From contig NZ_VZRB01000051.1 of the NCBI RefSeq assembly GCF_008806595.1, positions 1 through 38,924 of the forward strand: a DNA stretch of 38,924 nt, given 5' to 3'. Below, one piece after another: positions 33,191 through 38,924 of the stretch. Every line of letters begins with the position of its first letter. The stretch's first letter is position 1. Source of the DNA: Streptomyces luteolifulvus. Its GTDB lineage: Bacteria > Actinomycetota > Actinomycetes > Streptomycetales > Streptomycetaceae. The notes under the pieces are model-generated. The model ran no database searches. It had not been told where the DNA came from and was given only the letters and a program-made list of their open reading frames with translations. A program made the translations under genes and the position numbers.

Positions 33191-34591
33191 TCATCCCGGT
33201 ACGGATCGCTGTGATCCGGATGCGCTCTTCTCACGGCGTCGCAGGTCCGCGGCCGAGGCCAGGACTTCGTCTTCGATACGGCGTCTGACCCGTTCGGTGA
33301 GAGCGGCCAGCCGCTCGGAGATCACCGCCCGTGGAGCGACCGGGGACCGGATCTCACGCGCCGCCGGCGGGAGCCCGGCCAGGTCAGCGGCGAATCTCTC
33401 TCTGCTCCTGTCCAGAGTGGGGCGCTCGACGGTGCGCCGCCCGCCCCGCATCACCGTCTCCAGCAACGGCACTCCCCCATCGGGCGGCTGCTCGTCATGA
33501 AGCCCGATCACGTCGGCGTATCCAGGACACCGGAACACCTGCTTCTGCGCGGGCGCGGTCACCTTGGCCGAGGAGAGCTTCATCACCGGCCGTCCGCCGT
33601 ACTCGACCATCTTGTAGGCGGAGTCCAGGAACGGGGCGTCGGCCGAGACCCCGACACGAGTGCCGACGGCGTAGACGTCGATCGGTGCTCCGGAGCGGAC
33701 CAGGTCGTCGACGGCGTACTCGTCGAGGCTGCCGCTGGCGACGATCCGTACGTCCGGCAGCCCGGCCGCGTCGAGGAGGTCGCGCGCACGTACGGCGAGG
33801 GCGCCTAGGTCGCCGCTGTCCAGCCGTACCGCCGAGCCCGGCCCACGGGCCGCGTGATCGAGGTCTCGCAGCACCCGCGCCGCGACACGGACGCCCTCCT
33901 CGGTGTCGTAGGTGTCCACCAGGAACGTCACCGGGCCTGGGTGGGACCGGGCGAAGGCGCGGAAGGCCGCCTCCTCCGTCTCGAACGCCTCGATGTACGA
34001 GTGGGCCATCGTTCCGACGGCCGGCAGCCCTTCGGCGGTGGCCGCGGCAACATTGCTCGTCCCTGCGAATCCGACCATGGCTCCCAGCCGCGCGACCTGG
34101 AAGCCGGCCTGGGGACCGTGGGTGCGGCGCAGTGAGAAGTCCACGAGCTGGTGTCCCGCCGCGGCCAGGACGCACCGCGCGGCCTTGGAGGCGATCGTCG
34201 TCTGGTGGCTGACCTGGTTGAGCACGTACGTCTCGACCAGCTGCGCCTGCGGAAGGGGGGCGGTCACTTCCAGCAGGGGCTCTCCGGCGAGGACGATCCG
34301 GCCCTCCGGCACGGCACGCACCTGGCCGGTGAACTCGGTGCCGAGCAGCGGAGCCAGATCGCGGGAAGGCCGGTGCAGCGCCGAGGCGAAGGCGTCGACG
34401 TCCTCGGGAGAGATCCGATAGCCGGAGAGGAAGTCAAGCGACGACTCCAGGCCGGCGGCCACCAGAAAGCCGCGGTCGGGCGGCATGTCGCGGACGAACA
34501 GGCTGAACGTCGCAGGTCCGGCCATCCCCTCACGCAGATACGACATCACCATGGTGACCTCGTACAGATCCGTGGTCGTCATATGAGACAT
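33191..34591 (-). CDS. pncB: Nicotinate phosphoribosyltransferase (PncB2 type)
   Basis: A 466-residue cytosolic NAD salvage enzyme joining nicotinate to PRPP. Signatures are TTTDLYEVTMVMSYLREG at the N-terminus, FSLRRTHGPQAG, the phosphorylatable histidine region AVGTMAHSYIEAF, FLVDTYDTEEGV, AVRLDSGDLGALA and ASGSLDEY. M. tuberculosis has two copies; PncB2 (Rv0573c) belongs to the DosR regulon, and the neighbours here match that context. ATG 34591 has GAGGTG eight bases upstream, overlapping the stop region of the preceding gene. The longer frame to 34843 is translation through that gene. The arginine-rich tail after about residue 430 is longer than usual. Confidence 0.93.
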   Translation of the reverse strand: MSHMTTTDLYEVTMVMSYLREGMAGPATFSLFVRDMPPDRGFLVAAGLESSLDFLSGYRISPEDVDAFASALHRPSRDLAPLLGTEFTGQVRAVPEGRIVLAGEPLLEVTAPLPQAQLVETYVLNQVSHQTTIASKAARCVLAAAGHQLVDFSLRRTHGPQAGFQVARLGAMVGFAGTSNVAAATAEGLPAVGTMAHSYIEAFETEEAAFRAFARSHPGPVTFLVDTYDTEEGVRVAARVLRDLDHAARGPGSAVRLDSGDLGALAVRARDLLDAAGLPDVRIVASGSLDEYAVDDLVRSGAPIDVYAVGTRVGVSADAPFLDSAYKMVEYGGRPVMKLSSAKVTAPAQKQVFRCPGYADVIGLHDEQPPDGGVPLLETVMRGGRRTVERPTLDRSRERFAADLAGLPPAAREIRSPVAPRAVISERLAALTERVRRRIEDEVLASAADLRRREKSASGSQRSVPG

Positions 34592-34601
34592 CGGGGTCAC
34601 C

Positions 34602-35162
34602 TCACCGTTGACGCCTGGCCTGTCGCCTGTGGAAACGGGCCGACCACAGGGGCTCCGCCGGCTCCCGTTCGCCGTCCCTTTGCGCGTACGTTCTCCGGTC
34701 CAGCGCGGACTCATCCCCTTGCGTACAACGACGAAGCCGGTATGCACACCGATCGCTGTGGTCGACCCAGATCCGCGCGGTGGAGCCAACGGCCTTGTCA
34801 AGTGGCACGCGGGCGGTCCTTGTCTGCTGCCTGCCGCCCTCACCGGTCCAGCTGACCTGTACTTTCTGCTTCTCGTCCGCTGCGCTGCGCGGTGCCGACT
34901 CAGGGGCCGAGGTCAGCCTGGCAGTGACCCGGTGGCGTTGCGCGGACTGGGCTTCAACGGTGCGCATCGCGGACCCGTAGGCCGCCAGCCCTGCGCTCAC
35001 CGAAGCCGCCGGCAGCCCGAGGACCAGCATCACCAGCTGGAAACGCGAGGGCCCCGCCTCGACCCGATCGGACGTGCGCCTCAGCGGATTCGCTCCGTCG
35101 GGGGTCTGCTCCTCGCACAGCTGGTGGGGACCGAATACCTGCGGCGAATCCTGTGTGCTCAT
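34602..35162 (-). CDS. Rv1733c-family protein with the second membrane helix missing
   Basis: A 186-residue protein. Its N-terminal part matches the family: ANPLRRTSDRVEAG, a membrane helix FQLVMLVLGLPAASVSAGLAAYG, then KVQVSWTGEGGRQQTRTARVPL and ARIWVDHSDR. Where the second membrane helix should follow, only about 18 residues occur (CAYRLRRCTQGDESAL) before the family's C-terminal motif resumes (DRRTYAQRDGEREPAEPLWSARF). The helix has apparently been lost while the frame was kept, so the topology would change or the protein may be non-functional. ATG 35162 has GGAGG seven bases upstream. It is first in a likely operon with pncB and the DUF1876 gene. Confidence 0.75.
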   Translation of the reverse strand: MSTQDSPQVFGPHQLCEEQTPDGANPLRRTSDRVEAGPSRFQLVMLVLGLPAASVSAGLAAYGSAMRTVEAQSAQRHRVTARLTSAPESAPRSAADEKQKVQVSWTGEGGRQQTRTARVPLDKAVGSTARIWVDHSDRCAYRLRRCTQGDESALDRRTYAQRDGEREPAEPLWSARFHRRQARRQR

Positions 35163-35245
35163 GGTCTGGCCTCCAGCTGCTGCTGGTGCGTCCCCCACCG
35201 CCTCTGCCCCCGACAAGGTTCGGCCGGCGGCAGGCACCGGTCACT

Positions 35246-35281
35246 GGGCCGAAGGTCCTCGCCGACCGACCACTCGGTCCC
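35246..35281. promoter_or_regulatory. Paired DosR-like boxes upstream of the Rv1733c-pncB-DUF1876 operon
   Basis: GGGCCGAAGGTCCT (35246-35259) and GACCACTCGGTCCC (35268-35281) start 22 bases apart, 84 bases before the ATG at 35162 (minus strand). Confidence 0.5.
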
Positions 35282-35296
35282 TCCGCCCGGCGCCGG

Positions 35297-36115
35297 TCAG
35301 ATCCGCGGCACGACCACTACCGGACACGGCGCGTGATGCAGCATCGCGTGGTTGACCAGGCCCAGTTGCAGACCGACGTGTCCATGCCGCCTGCGGGCTC
35401 CGACCACCAGCAGATCAGCACCGGACGCCGCGTTCAGGAGCGCCCGCCGCGTCGGGCCCTCGACCACCTCGCTGCTCACCGGAACGTCCTGGTACTGCTT
35501 CGCGGGGTCCCGCAGCGCGTCGGCGAGCACCTCCGCCGGCGGGCGCCGCTGGGCCTGGAGGGCGTACCCGGACAGGCCCGGCGGCCCAGGGCTGCCGACC
35601 GGGACGCTCCAGGCGTGCACCGCCACCAGCCGACAGCGCCGCACGTGAGCTTCGCGGAACGCGAACTCCACGGCCGTATCACTCCCCTCCCCCTCCTCGA
35701 CTCCGACCACGACGCTGCCGAACCGGGTGTGCCGGTGCTCCACCCCGCCGCGCACCACGACCACCGGGCAGTCGGCATGGGCGGCGACAGCCAGGCCGAC
35801 CGAGCCCAGGAGCAGGCCGGCGAGATCTCCGAGCCCTCTGGACCCGACGACCACAGCGAAGGCGTTGCGCCCCTTGCCCACCAGGGCGGAGGCCGCGTCG
35901 TCGTGGAGCACCTCACCCGACACCTGCACCGCAGGTGCGCCCTTCCTGGCCCGTTCGGAGGCGGCGGCGACCAGGTCGGGCTCGCCGGGTGCGGCGGCAG
36001 CCGCATGCACCAGGTGGAGGGGCACCTGGTGTCGGAGTGCCTCGTCCGCGGCCCACTCCACCGCCTCGAGGCTCGCCTCGGATCCGTCGATGCCGACCAC
36101 CAGGGGAACCACCAC
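35297..36115 (-). CDS. Universal stress protein, tandem Usp domains
   Basis: A 272-residue protein. Domain 1 (VPLVVGIDGSEASLEAVEWAADEALRHQVPLHLV) has a complete nucleotide loop GSRGLGDLAGLLLGS. Domain 2 ends GARRRHGHVGLQLGLVNHAMLHHAPCPVVVVPR without the loop serine. It is the closest relative of the USP at 31547. Several GTG codons are in frame; GTG 36115 is preferred because GGAGGT lies seven bases upstream, whereas GTG 36124 overlaps that site. It diverges from the USP at 36326. Confidence 0.88.
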   Translation of the reverse strand: MVVPLVVGIDGSEASLEAVEWAADEALRHQVPLHLVHAAAAAPGEPDLVAAASERARKGAPAVQVSGEVLHDDAASALVGKGRNAFAVVVGSRGLGDLAGLLLGSVGLAVAAHADCPVVVVRGGVEHRHTRFGSVVVGVEEGEGSDTAVEFAFREAHVRRCRLVAVHAWSVPVGSPGPPGLSGYALQAQRRPPAEVLADALRDPAKQYQDVPVSSEVVEGPTRRALLNAASGADLLVVGARRRHGHVGLQLGLVNHAMLHHAPCPVVVVPRI

Positions 36116-36325
36116 CGCTCCCACCTCCTGCTTGTTCCGGGCCTCACGCCGTCCGAGCGCCGCCGTACCGTGACCACATGCGCCGCGAGGAGATCTGAGG
36201 TAGTCCTCGATGTAGAAGTGCCGTGCTCTGCTCGTCGGCGCCAGCGCTCATGTGCCGCGTCGAGCACGCCCCACGGCGGCGATGCTCACCTGATTCCAGC
36301 TTCGTACGAGACGGAGGCAGTCGCC

Positions 36326-37201
36326 ATGGAACGAGTCCTCACCGTGGGCCTCGACGGCTCACCCGAGAGCCTTGCCGCAGCCCACTGGGCCGCCGACGAG
36401 GCCGAGCGGCGCAGTCTCACCCTGCGTCTGGTGCACGCGTGGCCGCTGCTGGCGCCGGAACCGACGCACCTCCCCGCGGAAGTCGATCAGAATTACTGGG
36501 CAAAGCGGCTCATGCACAACGCCCAGGCGGAACTCCAGGCGCGACACCCGGGGCTCACCGTGGTCGGCAACCTGGTCGCCGACGACGCCCAGAACGCGCT
36601 GCTCCACGTGGCGTCGGAGTCCGAGATGCTCGTACTCGGCTCGCGGGGCCTGACTCCCGTGGAGAGCTACTTCTTCGGTGACATCAGCATGTTCGTCGTG
36701 GCACGCGCCGAACGGCCCGTGGTCCTCGTGCGCGCCGGCAGCCGCGAAGAAGAGACTTCGCCCGAAGCAGGTGGGCCGGGCGGCGTGGTGGTGGCGTTGA
36801 AACTGCACGGCCCCTGCGACGACCTGCTCGAATTCGCCTTCACCACCGCCGCGGCCCGGGGGGTGTCCCTCGTCGCCGTCCATGGCCGCAGCGTGCCGCT
36901 CCACGCGCACACCCCCTGGGGCATGGACCACGGTGTGACCCTGGAGATCAAGCAGGACATGCAGAAGGGCCTGAGCCAGGTCCTCCACCCCTGGCGCGAG
37001 AAGTTTCCCGGCGTCGTGGTGGCCGACGCCCTCCGTCTCGAAAGCCCCGCCAAGGCCGTCGTAGGAGCCGCCAAGGGCGCCGATCTGCTGGTCGTCGGCC
37101 GGCGCAAGCACCATCCCCCCATGGGCCCACGCCTGGGGCCCGTCGCCCAGGCCGCCCTCCACCACGCCCGCTGCCCCGTCGCCGTCGTCCCTCATGACTG
37201 A
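36326..37201 (+). CDS. Universal stress protein, tandem Usp domains
   Basis: A 291-residue protein. Domain 1 (RVLTVGLDGSPESLAAAHWAADEAERRSLTLRLVHAW) has a loop GSRGLTPVESYFFGD in which the second glycine is present but the final Ser/Thr is aspartate. Domain 2 ends GRRKHHPPMGPRLGPVAQAALHHARCPVAVVPHD. Neither loop is fully canonical, so this may be a non-ATP-binding member. It belongs to the subtype of the copies at 10841 and 22056, sharing the LQPWREK/LHPWREK helix. ATG 36326 has GGAGG eight bases upstream. The kinase fusion gene follows directly. Confidence 0.9.
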   Translation: MERVLTVGLDGSPESLAAAHWAADEAERRSLTLRLVHAWPLLAPEPTHLPAEVDQNYWAKRLMHNAQAELQARHPGLTVVGNLVADDAQNALLHVASESEMLVLGSRGLTPVESYFFGDISMFVVARAERPVVLVRAGSREEETSPEAGGPGGVVVALKLHGPCDDLLEFAFTTAAARGVSLVAVHGRSVPLHAHTPWGMDHGVTLEIKQDMQKGLSQVLHPWREKFPGVVVADALRLESPAKAVVGAAKGADLLVVGRRKHHPPMGPRLGPVAQAALHHARCPVAVVPHD

Positions 37202-37226
37202 GGCGAGCCGCCACGGGGAACCCGTC

Positions 37227-38780
37227 ATGCCGGAGCAGCCTGCCGACGCGTCCGTCCTGCGGACGAGTGCCGCTCCCGAGGCTGCGCCGCATCCACGCGC
37301 AGAGGTGCGTGAGACCCACACCGCGGTGGTGCTCTTCCTAGGGGACCGCGCCTACAAGCTGAAGAAGCCGGTCGACCTCACGTTCCTCGACTACACGACG
37401 GTGGCCGCGCGACGGGCCGCGTGTGAGCAGGAGGTGGCCCTCAATCGCCGTTTCGCCCCCGACGTCTACCTCGGCGTCGGGGAACTGCGCGCACCCGACG
37501 TGGACGTGCCCGAACCCGTCGTGGTGATGCGCCGTATGCCCTCCGAGCGGCGCCTCTCGCTGCTCGTACGGCAGGGCGTGGCCGTCGGAGACGCACTGCG
37601 GGCCGTCGCCCGGCTGCTGGCAACGCATCATGCGAACGCGCCTCGCAGCCGGGAGGTGGACGCGCAGGGTACCCGCGACGCGCTGTCGTCACGCTGGGAA
37701 GCGAGCTTCGCCCAGGTCCGCGCACTGTCCGACGAAGGCACCGCGCCCGACGGGGTGGAGGAGACCGAGCGGCTGGTGCGCCGCTATCTCGCCGGCCGCA
37801 AGCTCCTGTTCGACACGCGGATCGAGCAGGGGCGGGTGGTCGACGGCCACGGGGATCTCCTCGCGGAGGACATCTTCTGTCTCGACGACGGCCCGCGCGT
37901 CCTGGACTGTCTGGAGTTCGACGACACCCTGCGCTTCGTCGACGGCCTCGACGACGCCGCATTCCTGGCCATGGATCTGGAGCAACTCGGGGCCCCGGAG
38001 GCAGCGGCGTTCTTCCTCGCCGAGTACAGGGAGTATTCCGGCGACCCGGCACCGCCCTCCCTGCGCCACCACTACGTCGCCTACCGTGCGTTCGTCCGTG
38101 CCAAGGTCTCACTGATCCAGGCACGCCAGGGCACGCCCGGTGCGGAGGCGGCGTCACGCCGGCTGATCACGACTGCCGTGCGCCACCTTCGGGCCTCGGC
38201 TGTCGGCCTGACCCTCGTCGGCGGGCTCCCCGGCAGCGGGAAGTCAACACTCTCCGGCGCACTCGCCGATCGTCTTGGCGTCACCCTGCTCAGCAGCGAC
38301 CGCCTCCGCAAGGAACTGGCGGGCATCCCGGCGGAGCAGTCGGCAGCCGCCCCTTACGGCGAAGGTCTGTATTCACCGGAGTGGACCAGCAAGACGTACG
38401 CGGCCCTGCTCGACCGTGCATCGGCCCTGCTGTCCCGCGGAGAGTCCGTCGTGCTGGACGCGACGTGGTCCGACGCGGGAGAGCGCGAAGCCGCCCTGCG
38501 CATGGCCGAACGGACCCACGCCGACCTGGTGGCCCTGCACTGCCAGGTGCCGGGCGACACGATGTCCGCCCGCCTGGCCTCCCGGGCACACGGTGCGTCC
38601 GACGCCGACCTCGACGTGGCCACCGCCATGGCAGCCACGGAACCGCCGTGGCCGGATGCCGTAAGCATCGACACGAGCGGCTCCCTGGAGGCGGCGGTCG
38701 TCCAGGCTCTGGCGGTCATCCGTCCGTACGCCGCCGACCAGGCTCCGGTCTTCCGCCGCCCTTACATGGAGCCGGACTAG
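37227..38780 (+). CDS. Aminoglycoside phosphotransferase-like kinase fused to a P-loop kinase domain (Rv2004c type)
   Basis: A protein of about 517 residues with two parts. The N-terminal half is an APH/choline-kinase-like domain (VVLFLGDRAYKLKKPVDLTFLDY, then the catalytic loop GHGDLLAEDIFCLDD and DCLEFDDTLRFVDGLDDAAFLAMDLEQLG). The C-terminal half from about residue 330 is an AAA/zeta-toxin-like P-loop kinase with Walker A GLPGSGKST and LLSSDRLRKEL and VVLDATWSD. The same fusion is Rv2004c, a DosR-regulon gene of unknown substrate. Start ATG 37227 (GGGGAA upstream) is preferred to ATG 37194, which overlaps the USP stop. The two genes are clearly co-transcribed. Confidence 0.88.
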   Translation: MPEQPADASVLRTSAAPEAAPHPRAEVRETHTAVVLFLGDRAYKLKKPVDLTFLDYTTVAARRAACEQEVALNRRFAPDVYLGVGELRAPDVDVPEPVVVMRRMPSERRLSLLVRQGVAVGDALRAVARLLATHHANAPRSREVDAQGTRDALSSRWEASFAQVRALSDEGTAPDGVEETERLVRRYLAGRKLLFDTRIEQGRVVDGHGDLLAEDIFCLDDGPRVLDCLEFDDTLRFVDGLDDAAFLAMDLEQLGAPEAAAFFLAEYREYSGDPAPPSLRHHYVAYRAFVRAKVSLIQARQGTPGAEAASRRLITTAVRHLRASAVGLTLVGGLPGSGKSTLSGALADRLGVTLLSSDRLRKELAGIPAEQSAAAPYGEGLYSPEWTSKTYAALLDRASALLSRGESVVLDATWSDAGEREAALRMAERTHADLVALHCQVPGDTMSARLASRAHGASDADLDVATAMAATEPPWPDAVSIDTSGSLEAAVVQALAVIRPYAADQAPVFRRPYMEPD

Positions 38781-38804
38781 CTAGCCAGGTCGGGCTAAGA
38801 ACTC

Positions 38805-38924
38805 CTAACAAAGTGAGAGGTTCTTCAGTCGTCGCCAGCAGATGATTGCGCAGGCCAGGCTGAGGAAGGCTTCGTGGATGTCGTCGCGGATCTCCCAGCG
38901 GGTGCGTAACCGGCGGAACCAGTG
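38805..38924 (-). CDS. IS5-type transposase, C-terminal end (continues beyond the window)
   Basis: The last 39 codons on the minus strand read HWFRRLRTRWEIRDDIHEAFL, then SLACAIICWRRLKNLSLC and a stop at 38805-38807. This is the tail of an actinobacterial IS5-type DDE transposase, including the glutamate-containing RWEIRDDIHE helix. The start lies outside the window, so intactness cannot be judged. The sequence just after the stop (GGGCTAAGAACTCCTAAC on the plus strand) is probably the IS end. Confidence 0.8.
   Translation of the reverse strand, partial: HWFRRLRTRWEIRDDIHEAFLSLACAIICWRRLKNLSLC

Noticed and set aside
34592..34843. N-terminal extension of nicotinate phosphoribosyltransferase
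   Set aside because: The extension translates the preceding Rv1733c-type gene in another frame. The family N-terminus starts at ATG 34591 with a good ribosome binding site.
35153..36325. Plus-strand extension upstream of the USP at 36326
   Set aside because: It is antisense to the USP at 35297-36115 and lacks protein-like features.
1..38924. CRISPR arrays, tRNA or rRNA genes
   Set aside because: No regularly spaced direct repeats, tRNA cloverleaf or rRNA sequence was noticed. The only CRISPR-like item is TnpB of the IS607 element.

Overview
The window is high-GC DNA with GTG starts, GGAGG-type ribosome binding sites and strong third-position GC bias. It reads as a Streptomyces-type actinomycete, probably from an accessory chromosome arm given the insertion sequences and decayed genes. 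Identifications come from reading the translations and recalling families; no database search was run.

The theme is a hypoxia/dormancy/stress island. Many genes belong to families found in the DosR regulon of Mycobacterium tuberculosis: five intact tandem universal stress proteins plus remnants of others, Hsp20, CBS-domain proteins, a DUF1918 protein (Rv0569 type), a phosphoribosyltransferase-hydrolase fusion (Rv0571c type), a second nicotinate phosphoribosyltransferase (Rv0573c type), two Rv1733c-type membrane proteins, a DUF1876 protein (Rv1738 type), an Rv2004c-type kinase fusion and a GH65 enzyme (like part of Rv2006). No DosR/DosS-type regulator lies in the window.

Layout. 1-6927: IS remnants, an acyltransferase-3 membrane protein, an SRPBCC protein, the phosphoribosyltransferase-hydrolase fusion, then a graveyard (USP tail, arylsulfatase piece, IS630 transposase). 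6928-9378: a PAS-PAS-GAF-SpoIIE-ATPase switch protein. 9379-10840: a P-type ATPase pseudogene lacking its catalytic core and a USP scrap. 10841-17032: USP and hemerythrin-tailed P1B ATPase operon, an orphan protein, a USP pseudogene, a flavodoxin and an ion channel. 17033-19635: CBS pseudogene, a DUF1918-HTH-PNPOx regulator divergent from a CBS-BON protein, Hsp20. 19801-21917: an intact IS607-type element with TnpA and TnpB, sitting between the hsp20 promoter and a USP promoter. 22056-28179: USP, Rv1733c-type protein and a two-gene NAD-linked formate dehydrogenase. 28151-31547: GH65 enzyme and USP. 31749-32875: cyclic-nucleotide-binding protein and CBS-BON protein. 32889-36115: DUF1876, nicotinate phosphoribosyltransferase, a shortened Rv1733c-type protein and a USP. 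36326-38780: USP and kinase fusion. The right end enters an IS5-type transposase.

The most interesting signal is a recurring imperfect palindrome, roughly GGGCC-N4/5-GGNCCC, upstream of many of these genes. It often occurs as a pair whose starts are 21-23 bp apart (about two helical turns). This resembles paired DosR boxes and suggests one response regulator, encoded elsewhere, controls the island. The combined gene content (ATP-, AMP-, cNMP- and NAD-linked modules, formate oxidation, metal export, chaperone) would suit survival under oxygen or energy limitation; that functional reading is inference.
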